NCBI RefSeq assembly: GCF_014805685.1
Contig: NC_060893.1
Span: 9,398,773 to 9,462,772 of the forward strand
Origin: Silurus meridionalis
Taxonomy: Eukaryota > Chordata > Actinopteri > Siluriformes > Siluridae
Reading direction: 5' to 3'
DNA length: 64,000 nucleotides
The translations under genes and the position numbers were made by a program. A model generated the notes under the pieces. The model made no database searches. It was given only the letters and a program-made list of their open reading frames with translations, and had not been told where the DNA came from. Within the stretch, counting starts at the first letter, position 1, and each line of letters starts with the position of its first letter. Below, one piece after another: positions 1 through 13,300 of the stretch.

Positions 1-902
1 TATTGACCACCACCAGTTGAGACTCATTACAGTCTTTCCATTGGCTCAGAAAACATCAGTCTATACAAAGACTGAGCTTATGGTTCACAGTTAATATGTG
101 AATGTACACATAGAGTACATGCATGTGTACAATGCACAGAATGTTGCCCTCTATCGCACTGATGTGGGTTTGTTTTTTTGCTTCAGATATATTTGTCTTC
201 CTGTAAATTATCTGAGAGTAATCCTAGTCTTTTTTCCTAGCACACACTAGCTTTGGAAAGCTGACCTGAGCATTGGTTGAGTCAGTGAGTTTTATTGAGA
301 ACCATTCTGGCTAATTTAGAGATTTCCAGTATGAAAGAATAAATTTTAAAAACAATGACTTACAAACATTTTTAAATGACGTGGAATTGGCTATTATAAA
401 CCAATTTGGGCTGCTTAATTAAACTTTTGTTTGTTTTGGACATTGGCATGATTTGCTAAACATTTAGGCTGAATTTTACTGAATTTATCTGTGAATTAAT
501 CTTTTGACTGAACAGGTAGGAATGACAAAAAAGTATAGGGATTTTTCATGTAATATACCAGTGGAACCTATAGTCTGGAAAAAGCAGTAATTAATCTGAA
601 GTCTAAGCTTTTATTGCTTTTATGGTTTTAGCTTAGTGTTCTCTGTAATTCCTCTATGACTCACCCTATATGGAGCTACATACAGTCATGTTAAAGCTAA
701 CAGACTGCACTTTAACCCCCCCAATCTGGTGTAATACACTACATCAGAGTACATATCGGAAACCAGAAGCTTTTTTTTTTCTTTCTTTTTTTTTTACATT
801 TGCAGATGAATAAAGCGATCAACGGAAAATTGCACACAAAACCATAGAAAAATGTGTGCGTTTGAAAAAATATAAATTAATTTCACCTAATTTTGTTTCC
901 AG
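1..902 (+). other. Intron of the ARID3-family gene
   Basis: This stretch lies upstream of the first recognisable ARID exon. It ends in a T-rich tract and an AG acceptor at 901-902. It is AT-rich with short poly-T runs, and I see no ORF or repeat of note. It is taken as intron because the next exon starts in mid-codon and in mid-domain. Confidence 0.7.
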
Positions 903-1556
903 GCACACCAGTGAACCGTATCCCCATCATGGCCAAGCAGGTTCTAGACCTCTATAAGCTCTATAAGCTTGTGACAGAGAAGGGCGGTCTGGTAGAGGTG
1001 ATCAATAAAAAAATCTGGAGAGAGATCACCAAAGGTCTGAACCTTCCCACCTCCATCACCAGTGCTGCCTTCACGCTCCGCACACAGTAAGAACATCTAT
1101 TATTTCTAGTTATATTTTCAGTCGCATGTTTAAAGGGTTGTATTATCAGGTTGTAACACTTTTTGCTGATTGCTACTTATGTATTCTCTTTGTAGGTATA
1201 TGAAGTACCTCTACCCCTATGAATGTGAGAAGAAAGGACTCAGTTCTCCTGGAGAGCTGCAGGCTGCCATCGACAGCAACCGCAGAGAAGGCCGTCGGCC
1301 TGGGTACAGCAACAGCCTGTACCGCTTCTCTCCTTCCCCTAGTGGTGGTGCACCTCACCTCCTCTCGCCTCCCAAAATGCACCTGCCCAACTCCGGGCAT
1401 AACGGCTTGCAGAGCACACCAGGTCCAGCCCTTAAGAAAGCGACAGGTAGGATCACAGCTGGCTTTATTTTAAACTAAATGGCTGATTTATAGGTTACAA
1501 TGCAAATATTTCAGTTACTAAATAATTTAGCAGGTTTACCATAACAAATGTATTGT

Positions 1557-1590
<34 letters not shown>

Positions 1591-1979
1591 CACACTGACC
1601 AAGCATAATTTAATGGTTTCCAATCAGGCATAACATTATGACCACCTGCATAAAATTGTGTTGGTCCACCTTTTGCTGCTAAAACAGTCCAGACCTGTCA
1701 ATCATTAATCTTCAGCAATTTGAGATGCAGTAGCTTGTCGGTTAGATCAAACCACATGGGCCAGCCTTCGCTCCCCGCATGCATCAGTGAGTCTTGGTTG
1801 CCCATGACTAAAGGTTAACCGATATGGGTTTTTCCTCTGTCCAATGCTGATATTTAGAAATCAGGCAGCCAATGGCTGATGTATAATGATATGTGATTTT
1901 CTTTTTTTCTTCCCTTCATCTAATCAAATCAGTTAATTAATATAATGCAGAACATTGCTTAAATTAAACATATATGTAT

Positions 1980-2010
<31 letters not shown>

Positions 2011-4106
2011 TATGTTGGACCATGTCAGCTGTTTCTGTATGTCAAATCAGAGGCTGAGAAAGCGAACTCCAATTGGTTATTTAGCTTATCGATTGTGCAC
2101 ACTAACAAACGGAACACGCTTGTCATTCTTGTTGTTGTTTTTGTAACTTAACATGATTGAAAAAAGCTACACAAATCCAGTTAGCAATGATCGCTGCAGG
2201 TGGAAATTCTGCTTGCTTTATATATTTACAGTTGTAGCTCTTCCGGTTTTTCCTGTTTGGATGCCGAATACACACTACTGCCACCTGTTGGTAGGAGAGT
2301 TATGTTCTCTCATGCAAGCGCAGCATGTATATGCACGGTTTGGTGAGTCAGATGCACCTGCCTAATTTACAGCACAACCAGCCAGTGCCCGATTAATAAA
2401 AAAACAAGAAAAAAAAGTCGTCCCACTAAGTCAACCTTTAACCATGACCCTGTCTCCGGTTCACCCTATTTTCTTTCATGGCCTATTTTTGATAATATTG
2501 AACATTACAGACTAGGAACACTCCTGCAAAAGCTGTAGTTTGGACCCTGTCTTCCAGCCATCACAGTGTGGCTCTTGTCAAACTCGCTCAAATCCTTACC
2601 ATTGCACCTTTTTCCTGCTTTCCAACACATCAACTTTGAGGACAAAATGTTTACTTACTGTTTTAACCTATCCCACCAAGTATCAGGTGCCATAATGAAG
2701 AGAGAATCAGTTTTACTCAAGTCAAGGCAAGAGGCTTTTATTGTCATTTTTACTATTCACAGTGGTGCACGGTACACAGTAAAAACGAGACAATGTTCTT
2801 CCAGAACCCTGGTGCTACACTTAACAACATAGAGCTACAACACAACACAAAGCTACATAAAGTGCATCGAGTGCAACCTAGTGCAAACAGTGCAGACGAA
2901 AAACAGGACAGACAGACCGATAACACAAAACACATAACACAAGATAGCAACGACCAGTTAACCTACTGTATACTTTGAATATACAATACTGTGCAAAGAG
3001 AACTACAAAAAACTATAACCAAGATTATATGTAAACATACACAGTGCAGTGCAAAAACAGCAGTAGCAGCAGTCAAGAAGAGCAAAAAACAGCATGTAAA
3101 CAGAATAAATAATAAATAAATAAATGGTGGTGGAATGGATTGAGATGAGTAATGAGTGTGTTCACTCACTGGTCATAATGTTATGTCATAAAGGTATGCC
3201 TGATCAATGTACGTGTGTGTGTGTGGGTATATATGTTTAGGGAACTAGTGATTCTAATTATGTTTAGTTATTGTTTGACATCAGAAAGGTTTGTGTAAAT
3301 AATGCTTTTAAAGTCATTATCGTGATTTTCTTCTTCAATTTGAATGTTTAGTTCCTGAAGATGGGCCAGCTTCCATGCTGCCAGGTCGATTACCCCTGGC
3401 CCTGGCACTAGGGCACCAACAACAGCTGGCACGGGCTGCCACCTTGGAGCAACTGCGTGAGAGGCTGGAGACCGGCATGGGTGCGTCGCCTCTGGCTGCT
3501 AGTGCCTCTGCAATAGAGGGGCCTGAGAGAAAGATGGCCCGCCTGGCTGAGGAGCAGCAGAGGCTGCTGCAGCATGCCTTCCAGCAGAACCTGCTTGCAA
3601 TGGCATCACAAGTGAACCCTGCTAATCTGCGCCTCAACACTACCAGCACCCCCCGTGGTGAGTTCTCAGGCTTCATCCAGTCTGTATTTCGTGTTTGGTG
3701 GGAATTCTGAATGATTTACTGCCATTAAGTGTTGGTTAAGACAATTTTTTTTTGTCTTATCTAGAGGAAAAGCAGGATATGTCTCTCAGCATCTCCTCAA
3801 ATGGATCAGCAAGTATCACAGTGTCAGTAGAGGTTAATGGGATCATTTACTCAGGTGTGTGTGTGTGTGTGTGTGTGTGTGGCAATTATATATTAGCAAA
3901 ACTTTCATAGTTATAAGAATGTATGTTAAATATTGTTGTCTAAAATTTGCTAATTGTTTACATTTCATACAGGATCACTGTATGCTCAGAAGTCCTCTGG
4001 AGCCTCTGCTACACCTATAGGCCAGAGTCCTGCTCTCAATCCCAGCATCCCCTCTTCTTCTAAAGGTTCAGGCTCTACAGAGCCTCCTGCTAGTGGTTCT
4101 CCTTAG
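903..4106 (+). CDS. ARID3-family (BRIGHT/dead ringer) DNA-binding protein, 3' part
   Basis: AT-rich-interaction-domain transcription factor of the ARID3A/B/C group, which binds AT-rich matrix-attachment and enhancer DNA in the nucleus. Exons: 903-1086, 1196-1446, 3352-3657, 3765-3854 and 3973-4106. All junctions are GT-AG and in phase, giving 320 residues. The first exon and the start of the second hold the C-terminal half of the extended ARID (TPVNRIPIMAKQVLDLY, ending YMKYLYPYECEKKGL). Exon three has the LEQLRERLE helix, and the last two exons carry SITVSVEVNGIIYSGSLYAQK-type sequence; together these are the REKLES region used for self-association and nuclear shuttling. The N-terminal exons lie left of the window. 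The intron from 1447 to 3351 holds a nested Tc1 copy. I cannot separate ARID3A, B and C from memory, so no symbol is given. Confidence 0.93.
1557..1589. repeat. (TG)n microsatellite
   Basis: Run of TG dinucleotides in the arid3 intron. Confidence 0.9.
1809..2440. mobile_element. Non-autonomous hAT-like element inside the Tc1 copy
   Basis: Terminal inverted repeats start 'taaaggttaacc' on the left and 'taaaggttgact' on the reversed right. It is flanked by an imperfect 8-bp duplication of the Tc1 host, cccatgac and accatgac. Length is 632 bp with no transposase frame. A (TTTA)n run lies at 1977-2010. A diverged relative is at about 52785-53800. Confidence 0.6.
2717..3150 (-). mobile_element. 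Retroelement-like repeat with a second copy near 60 kb
   Basis: Begins 'caagtcaaggcaagaggctt' with 'tttattgtcattttt', then 'ttcttccagaaccctggtg' and repeated 'acacaaagctacata'-type sequence, and ends in an (AAAT)n-like tail near 3105-3124. The same string order occurs at 60011-60180. It interrupts the Tc1 copy. The family is uncertain: the 3'UTR of a LINE or a SINE-like repeat is likely. Confidence 0.5.
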
Positions 4107-5670
4107 CTCCCACCTGCCACTTGGTCTCTCGCACTCTCTTTCTTGGAGAATCTCACCCTCAGAGAGTCCAACGGTCTAAAAAGCCAAGTCTACCTCTTTC
4201 GTTTGGGTTCATTCTGCTTATGCAGTTGAGCTTTGCTCTTTACCACTTGTCTGCTACAGACTCTCTCAGGACTTAAACGATCACGAGAATGATCTAATTA
4301 CAACGAATACCTCAAATGTTTTAATGAAAATGTCATGAGCATATTTCTGTGCTCTAGATATTTGATACTAATGCAATATGCCTTCCTCTATGCATTTATG
4401 CCCAGAGAGTCATCCACCTGCAAACAATCATGGCACAAAATATTCTGCCAAAATCATAAAGTAGGTGTTTGACTGTTGGACATTTTGCAATCAGTACTGT
4501 TCTTTCGAAGAGTTGACACATCAGTAGTGGATTTCCAAGCATCCAGATTGGATTTTTTTTTTTATTATTATTTCTGTCTGTTCTGTGGATATAGGAGTTT
4601 CATGGTTTTGTGCATTTAGCTTTATTTAAAATGGATCATCCTTTTTTTTCCTTTTTATTTTGTACTTTGTGTATTTACTTGAATTGATTGTGGATTTTTT
4701 TTTCTATTTTCTTTTTTTAGTTTGTCGATATCCAGAAGTATTGTATTGCGTTTGAAAAGAGTTTTGAGTACTGAATCTGATATTTACAAAGCCAAAAGCA
4801 AACTTTTTATTTTTACATAGAAACTAGAGTTTGGTTTAAAGAAAAAATGTATCAAGATCACAATAGGGACGGATGGTGTTCCACATGTCAATCATTTACA
4901 TGGCAGCATTAGACGATCAATTCTGGCTCCTAAATCTGGGCCTTTATTCCTTCAAGAAGGAGGAATTAATCAGTTGTCAGAAATACTTATGAATCAAATG
5001 AATCAAACAAGATATAATAATAATGCTGAAAAGAAGGACCAGGGTATTTGTTCATAAAAAAAAATGTTTTCTCAATTCATACTGGTTTTAGTCACCTTGT
5101 GCTTAACTTTAACACTAACAAGCCCCAAATTCTTTTTTTTCCCCTCTTTTTCACTTTTCCCCTCAAATGGCTTTCCATATTGGAAAGCAAGTTTCTCAGG
5201 AATTTCAATTAATCTCAGCCGTTTTTATTTTAGCACCAAGGCACCTCATGTATCAAGGCTAGATATACCTCAGTGGAAGAAAGTGAATATAGCTACCTCA
5301 AAGTTACCATTATATAGTATGAGTTAGGATTTATCTATTAGCTCCTCAAATCACCGTAAATTAAGATATTAATAGCTTTAAAAATTACCTCTTCTTGAAT
5401 TCTGAAGTTTTCTCAGGTTATTAGTACAAAATATACCTCACATTAATGAAATAGTAGAAAAATTTTTTTTTACTATGTGAGACGAGTCATTGATGTGCAG
5501 ATGATTTCTCCATTTGCTCTGTTTGTTGTACTTATCTGATGACTACACAGCTGAAAACCAAAGATGATCACACTGTATTTCTACTGTGTTCTTACTAGTG
5601 TACGTACTTTATTTACACATGGAGCCTGACAAAGTGGAATTAAAGTCTGAGTTAATGCAACAGGTCATGC
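4107..5670 (+). other. 3'UTR of the ARID3-family gene
   Basis: Non-coding, T-rich sequence follows the TAG at 4104-4106. An ATTAAA hexamer near 5638-5643, followed by GT-rich sequence, is a plausible polyadenylation signal. The 3'UTR would then be about 1.5 kb. The ORF at 5064-5327 inside it is low-complexity and is not taken as a gene. Confidence 0.5.
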
Positions 5671-7304
5671 AGAGCCTGTCTTGTGTTTTTTATTTCTCTT
5701 TTCAGTGTTTGTACACTGGTTGAATTATATCAGATTTGGTAGTAATTTCGGGTGTGATCTTCATATAAAATTGGCTGTACTCGCATAAAGGTAAAGGGTC
5801 TTAGGAATTTAACAACACAACAAACAGCTGAGACAGCAGTATAAAGGAATGCATTTAATATTTTTGAAGACCAGAAAATATTAGGTATGATGTTAAAAAA
5901 AAAAAAAAGGTTTAATAAAAAAATAAAATGTAAGTAAATGGAAAAATTAATTCAACTAATTTATGCAAATGATAAAATGCTATACAACAGTGGTTTTCAA
6001 AGTGGAGTCAATGGGTCTGAGAAGCATAGCTACAGGACTTATTTATTTATTTTTGTGGTTGAAATCACAATGCAACATTATCATAGTTATATCTATTATT
6101 GACATTTTGCTGGAACAAATGGACATCAGAATCGAGCTTCATCCGCTGCCTTACTTCTACTTTGACATGAAGGGGTTGGAATAAAAGTGACATCTGCTGG
6201 TCTGTTGTAAAGGATGCTTGTGTAATGACTGGGATTATGATGAGAAAAGAGTGATTCCAGTGAGAAGGCGAGCCAAAACAAAGATTCTCCCTTTTTATAC
6301 TAATCTTGGTCCTAAAACTTTGTCTGCAGCCATATTGACTCATTTTATTTACAGAACAATCATGAAAAGTGTGTAAGATCTGGATCACGTCAGAGCTTTA
6401 CATATAATCAGGACTAAAGATTAGTGATTAAATACGGGATTTTTTTTTTTATACCAGATTTATTAAAGAAAAATTACAAATCATTCACAACTTACATTAG
6501 TATATGCACAAATATACATTAGGTCATTGTATTGTAGTTAAACTAGCAAAGTAAACTCAGATTATTGAAGGTAATGCATACATTACCAAAAAAAAACGTG
6601 AAGGCAAGCATCTAAACCCCAGTGCTGAAAAAGCTCACAAGTTTAATTACAGGAACAGTTGAATTTTTATAGAAATTTTGCACATTACCCTAACCCTAAA
6701 CACCATACAATTGAATTAATCTAGCATATTGCTCTAAAACACAGGCCTAATATGTGTTGGTCTTATTTTCTAATCTAGCCACATTTTCTAGGGTTCTACA
6801 AATCTGCTATTAAATGTCTGGTACACAAAGTACACAAGATAAACCAAACACTGTATAACATTTTTACTACAATAATTTGAATACTCAACAGAGTATAGAA
6901 ACAACATTTGCAGGAGGGTTTCTCAAATTTTTACTATACAGTTAATGCATGTGAAATTTTAGTAAATACAAACAATTGTGATATCTAACATAATATCATT
7001 TTCCACTTACACATTTATATAATTAAGTACAAATCAGTGCCCTTCTCCACAACCTAAGTATACATCTCAAGATTCTCCAGCTCTGAACCACACTCCTCAT
7101 TCTGCCTGGCAAGTAACAGTCCATGCACATGCAACAGGGGTGGTCTCATTTTCAGGGCATCATCTTATTTGTTAATAAACAACACAGTTTTGAGCTACTC
7201 TCTATGTTATTCTTAAATGCTGGATCTGCTGTGGATACTTTTTTTTCTGTAAAGCAGAACAAAATTTAGTTTTAAAAAAAAATTACTGACATAGAACCTG
7301 AACA
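5671..7304. other. Intergenic, no gene seen
   Basis: AT-rich DNA between the ARID3 gene and a Tc1 relic. It has A/T homopolymer tracts and short overlapping frames on both strands at 5963-6388 without domain signal. 'cagtggttttcaaagtgg' at about 5989 resembles the start of a hAT-type repeat, but I could not find a matching end. Confidence 0.5.
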
Positions 7305-8250
7305 TACCCTGACCAAAATTATGAACGCAACACTGCTGTTTTTGCCCCCATTTTTCATGAGCTGAACTCAAAGATCTGATCTAAGACTTTTTCTATGTAC
7401 ACAAAAGGCCTATTTCTCTCAAATATTGTTCACAAATCTGTCGAAATCTGTGTTAGTGAGCACTTCTCCTTTGCTGAGGTAATCAATCCACCTCACAGGT
7501 GTGACATATCAAGATGCTGAATAGACAGCATGATTATTGTACCGGTGTGCCTTAGGCTGGCCACAATAAAAGGCCACTCTAAAATGTGCAGTTTTGTCAC
7601 ACAGCACAATGCCACAGATGTCACAAGTTTTGAGGGAGCATGCAATTGGCATGCTGACTCCAGGAACATGCACCGGAGCTGTTGCCCGTGAATTGTATGT
7701 TCATTTCTCGACCATAAACCGTCCCCAAAGGCGTTTCAATTTGGCAGTACATCCAACCGGCCTCACAACTGCAGACCACATGTAACCACAACAGCCCAGG
7801 ACCTCCACATCCTGCATCTTCACCTCCAAGATTGTCTGAGACCAGCCACCCAGACAACTGCTGCAATAATCGGTTTGCATAACCAAAGAATTTCTGCTCA
7901 AACTGTCAGAAACCGTCTCAGGAAAGCTCATCTGCATGCTCGTCCTCCTCATGGGCGTATACGACAGCGTGTTCCAGTTCCTGCTAATATCCACCAACAT
8001 TCCATAGGCCACAATCAACAACCTGATCCACTCTATGCGAAGGAGATGTGTTGCATGCATGAGGTTGCACTGGTTTTCAGTCCCCCCAACTACAGTAAAA
8101 CTGCACATTTCAGAGTGGTCTTTTATTGTGGCCAGCCTAAGGCATACCTGTGCAATAATCATACTGTCTAATCAGCATCTTGATATGTCACACGTGTGAG
8201 GTGGATGCATTGTGCTCACTAACACAGATTTAGACAGTTCCACAAATAAT
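7305..8250 (+). pseudogene. Tc1-like transposon relic
   Basis: Left end reads 'ctgaccaaaattatgaac'. At about 7609-7735 there is a helix-turn-helix typical of Tc1 transposases (AVARELYVHFSTINR). A second frame at 7875-7960 carries NQRISAQTVRNRLRKAHLHA, the second DNA-binding helix region. Frameshifts and stops break the frame and the catalytic DDE part is absent. Subterminal sequence at 7540-7580 recurs inverted at 8110-8160. A second fragment of the family is at 24965-25145. Confidence 0.75.
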
Positions 8251-8834
8251 CTGTTTTTCTGCAGCTATCTCCCTTACTAATATTAGAATATGTTCTAAAC
8301 ATATATTTCTATTTTGTACACAGTTATCAGTCACTGTGAATTCTGGGACTCCTTATTGCACATATGCTCACCCAAATCAGACTGGTATAAAACCTATTAC
8401 ATATATTGTTCATTTATTTCAATAACAGTTTGAAGTATTCAAAACTAGAAAACTGTATAATATCACACATTGCCCATAAGTGTCGTATAATTTGTTGCGT
8501 TCTGCCATTATGCAAATCTTTGTTTTCCCAAGATCCTTGTAAAAAAAATGCATTACAGTAATTACAACATTTTGCATTCAGTAGCTTTTCTGTTTCTCAC
8601 AGTGGATATAAAAATCATTCTTAGCAGGTTTTTCATTGTCATTAATATCACTTGAATCATGTTCACATTTCTGTTGCCCCTTCACCTTACCTCTGTCCAT
8701 GGTGTTCTCATTAATAAAGAATTTTAGTTAGAATGCTATTTCATTGTACCATTATTTCATTTCAGTCAAAACTGGCATGCAGTTAGAAAGGGCTCTATAC
8801 CATCATCACTTTGGTACAACACCAGAATGTAATA

Positions 8835-9735
8835 CAGTGGAACCCGGTTATCTCGCCCTCGGTTACCTCGACAACCCTATTAAGTCGACGTTTTTGAAGT
8901 GGAACCGCCAAATTCTCGCTCTTTCTAAGCATTTTTTATCGGTTTATGTCGACTTTTTTTATGTCGCCGAACCCTGATATCTCGAGCACAAGGGGGGAAA
9001 AATTTGCCATTTAACGTCGGTTATCTCGGTGCAGCCGCAGAAGAACTCGCTGAAGTGGCGGAAAAATCAAGGCTTACAGCTGCTACAGGTGTTGTATTGT
9101 ATTGTATACTGGTGAATCTCTGCTGTTAGTTAGTGCACATATGCCTTTTGCTGTTAAATGTTATGCGATGAACGGGAGGCGAAAGCCGCGCTTGGCGGCG
9201 CGGAATGTGTGATGACCATCCAAAATCATAGAATGAACACCGGCAGGATCGGGAAAAGAGCAGCCGTTGAGAGAGTGCCGGTGGGAAGGCACGTACCGGG
9301 ATACGCATGCGCGATAACAACGACCGCCGTGAACCAACATATACCAACAATAACGGACAGTGAGAGTGTGGAAGTTTAAATAGGAGCTGGTGATGATGAT
9401 AAACAAGCACCATATGTGAGAAAGCGGCCGAGAAAGCACCTGACACGCTGAAGGGGGCCGAAGGGGGCGTGGCAGGGGGATTCCTGACAGATAAACGTGT
9501 ACTGTATGTATTTTTATAGCATGCCTTCATCAAACAAATCGCGGCAACGCTGTTGTGTAAAAACCTTCAAAACACGCATGCACATTCTCATTTATTAACG
9601 CACATCATGTACATAAAGAAATTTCAAGCACGTTAATATACTGCCGCCATTTTGATTTTCGTTTATCTAGATCATCGGTTACCTCGATGCTTTTTGGCGA
9701 CCCCCCTAGGACATCGACATAACCGGGTTCCACTG
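8835..9735. mobile_element. Complete pogo/Tigger-like non-autonomous element (901 bp)
   Basis: Left end cagtggaacccggttatctcg has 21 bases. The reversed right end reads the same except for g in place of c at base 18. It is flanked by TA on both sides (8833-8834 and 9736-9737), the target duplication of the Tc1/mariner/pogo superfamily. The interior is CpG-rich compared with its surroundings and has no intact transposase. The short frames at 9126-9533 are not convincing genes. Confidence 0.85.
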
Positions 9736-9737
9736 TA

Positions 9738-10357
9738 CATCGGTATCAATACTAAATCGAAAACACAAGTGACAAGTAACCAGCCTCAAAAGATAAATGA
9801 ACTGAAAACAATTGTATAAAAAAAAATTAATTAATAATAATAATAATAATATTAATAATAATAAATAAATAAATAAATAATAAAAAACTTTGTATCAAAC
9901 TGTAACAAAAAGCCTACAGGAAACATAGGTTACATTTTGATGTTGGGGAAAACAATAAAAAAAAAATTATTTTTACCTTTTCAGTGCAAACATAATGCAA
10001 ACAAAATGTATTAAAATGCATCTGAAGTAACACGTGCATATGCATGTGCATATCTTTTCAGTCCTTTAACGGTTTCGCAGTAATTTGGGAAGCACTGCCG
10101 CCTACAGGTGGATTTCGGAACAGCTGCGTTTGAAATACCGAATTCAGCAAAATTCTATCGTACCGTTTGAAATATAATATATACCGGTATTTTTCCAGTA
10201 CCGGTATATCGCGCATCTCTACATGCACTGTAACCACAGCTGTGTGCCCATGATTAACAACATTAGGTGTGTTGTGATATAACTGGGTTGAAAATGCAAG
10301 TGTTTAATAAGTTTGTTGTTTATAGTAATCAACATCTAAATGCCTACCTTTGTAACT
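9738..10357. other. Repeat remnants at the 3' side of the coiled-coil gene
   Basis: (AAT)n and (AAAT)n simple repeat at 9829-9885. At about 10080-10220 is a block ending in 'taccggtatttttccagtac' and 'cggtatatcgcgcat', with a palindromic accggt core. It resembles the terminus of an unclassified DNA transposon. The downstream UTR of the coiled-coil gene should also lie here, but I cannot mark its end. Confidence 0.45.
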
Positions 10358-13300
10358 TTAGGAGTCCAGTACCGAGTCAGCTTTTCTCTGGATCATGGGA
10401 GATGCCATATCACCCTTCTGTTCTCTCCCCTTAAACAGACTTTTCAGCTGGTACAGAAATGTTCATATGGATGAAATTATAAAATTCTGAGCATCATGTT
10501 TAATTTGAGTGTACTACGTACACTGATCTTTAAATGATTTATTTATGGTTTACCTATTCAAGGCAGTTATTTTAAAAAGTCTATTTTATAGCTATCTATA
10601 TAATTCAAACACAATGTTGTCAAGCAGAAAAAAACTATAAAATCCTTTACACTGTCTACCCACCTGCTCCGTGATTAGTCTCTGCTGTTGGTCAGGATCT
10701 ACGATATCAGATTTTTCTGATGTGTCTTTTTCCTTCATTAATGATGATTTCCTCTCTTCTTTTCCCTAAGTTGAAAAAAAAACACCAGTTAGTATAGGTT
10801 AAAGATCTAGAAGTGAGGAGTTGGTGTTTGAATTCCAGTACCTGTTGTGGAGGTCTGACACTATGCACTTTGTGGACATGCTGCTCTTTTTCCTGCTTTA
10901 GATGATCAGTTGACTTACAACTCTCTGTTACCACAATACACAGTCATTATAACAGTTTGTATGTAAAGTCTGGTTCTGTTGTTTATTTTTTTATCTAACG
11001 AGTACACAAGCAGTGCAATTACCTTCCTTCAGGGATTTTCGTTGAGGGCCCAGCTTCTGAATGGTCTTTAGATCTTTTAGTCCAGCAATCTGAATGATAA
11101 GTATAAAAACCAGTTTAAAGATTAATTGAAACCACCAAGTTATGGTTTATTTCTTTAATTAGAAATATTATCTGCAATAATATCTTTAGGTTGTGTACCT
11201 CATTTTCAAGAGCAGTTATCTTGGTTTGGGCCTCTGTTTTCTCTGTGTCTCTCTGTCGTATAAAATCTTTTAGGGATAGATCTCTAAAGAGGAACACCAA
11301 AAACACATTCAGTGCAACAATAAGGGTGTGATACAGCAGAATTGTACTATGAGCACTGAGACATTTATCTTAATTTGGTCTTAACCATATAAGGACAAAT
11401 ATAATTATACCTCAAACATTAGGGTAATAATACTGAAAGCATTGTACGTATTTTGAAAGAAATAATGACATGCTAATTTAAGAAGGAAATCTAGCTCTCT
11501 TTTCATTCAAACAAACAAAAACATTTGATCTGAAGTCCTATTGTAGTGTCTCATCTTGGCTTTGCTTAGTTAAGTGGTGACATTTACTTGGTCACAGTTG
11601 CCATAGGGTTGTTCTTGCCTACATTGTTTGTGTCTTAACAAAACAAAACATGCATTATGTGACAACATTTTTGCAAACTGTATAACTGGTTTCTGATTAC
11701 AGTTATGTGTATCCACCTTTGTTTCAATTCCTGATCTCTTTTATCCAGTTGCTGCTCCAGTCTTTGTACTTTCCCATTCTGCTGAGTCACCTAAAATATA
11801 ACAGAAGAGGTTAAACTATATAAAATAAAAATCACTTTCCCTTTCAATGCAACTTTCTTTTTTCTTACTGAATATTCTTTATTATTCCGTTTGTGTATCA
11901 ATATTTACATTATTTGTCTGACACTTTTATCCTTCAAGACATCTTATTCATTAGTTAAGACAAGAAACAAGCAGTTGAAGACTAAGATTCTGGTCAAAGC
12001 TCCTACAGTAACAACTTGTTATTGATAGGAATCTAAAGTTATCTTTACACGGTAGTCAGATCATTTTCACCTGGTCACGAGCAGACTGCAACTCATGCTG
12101 CTGCTTCTCCAGCTCAGTGTCACGACTCTTAAGCATGTCCAACACCTTCTTCAACTCAGCCTTAAGCTGCACCAGCTCTCCATCCACTTCTTCCAGAGGC
12201 ACCTACAGCCACCCTCACAATAATAGTCTATTACAATGAATGTATTAATGGCAACAGGTGGCCTAATCTGTGACAGAAAAAACATGGACATACAGGGTTT
12301 CCCATCAGTCTCTGCTGCAGGTTCTGGCTTCTGTTCCTCTCTAGTTCCAGCTGTTGTCTGCAGGCATCAAGCTCCACTCGCTCCAAAGCACCAGCTTCTT
12401 TCTATAAGTGAATGAATCTCACCATTATACTTTCAGCCTTGTTTATAAGTATGCAAATGGCAAACCTGTTATTACTAGCAGTTATTATTAGCTTTAATGT
12501 TAAATATTAATGACACATTATAACATACAATTAGATATACCTTAACTCTAGCTAGCTCTTTCTCGTACTGTGTTTTTTCTTCTTGCAATCTCTGGATCAG
12601 ATTTCTAAAAATGGACATATATAAGATCAGAAACCCTTCATGGATTTACACTAACCACAATTCTAATGAATACACAAAAAAATACAATGGCTCTACTTAA
12701 AATAATTTTGTTTCGATACAAACGTTAAAAAAAAGTTTGAGGATGGCAAAAATACAAACCATAGGCCAGTCCAATTTTTGGTGATAAAATATATATTTTA
12801 TATGAGCTTCCCAGTGCGTGTATTCTATAGAAATTTGTAACAGAACTTATGATTTCAAATTCATTTTGAATGTTTTCTTCTCCATCATGTAATATGACAA
12901 ATGCTGCTTGCACACACTTACTGGCTGTCCTTCATCTCTGACTCAAATGTCTCCAACTTGATGGTAATTTCTGAAGTCTTTTCCCTCAGCTGAGGACACA
13001 CATATAAAGCAAAAATAATTTATGAAAACAAAAAAAAAGGTTTTGATATGGAATTATTTTAAATAGTAAATCTGTATATTCCCTATTAAGCAGATTACTG
13101 TGTTTGGAAACATTAAACAAGTGATGCAGTCCATACCGCATCAGTGTCTTGCTGTGACTTCTTGGTCTCCTCTAGTTGAGCCTGAGTAGACTGCAATGCC
13201 ATTGCAACATCCATCCATCGCTCATTCCAGTGAGCTGCCACCCTTTTCAGCTCCTCCTTTTCTTGTTCCATTTTCTCTTTCATGAGCTGCAGCTCTTGTT

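Larger units (their letters stand above)
1625..3215 (-). mobile_element. Degenerate Tc1/mariner copy with two nested insertions
   Basis: The outer ends read 'caggcataacattatgacc' on the left and, near 3170-3210, 'tggtcataatgttatg' followed by 'tgcctgatcaatgta'. These are the inverted ends of a very common fish Tc1 family. Between them are reverse-strand transposase remnants, for example around 2565-2660. The central part is deleted and the copy is interrupted at 1809-2440 and about 2717-3150. It lies in an intron of the ARID3 gene and is dead. Confidence 0.75.

Noticed and set aside
5064..5327. 87-codon plus-strand ORF
   Set aside because: It lies in the arid3 3'UTR, is Phe/Leu/Ser-rich from T-rich DNA, and has no domain or splice context.
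9126..9533. 135-codon minus-strand ORF inside the pogo-like element
   Set aside because: It overlaps several other frames in a CpG-rich non-autonomous transposon and shows no transposase motif.
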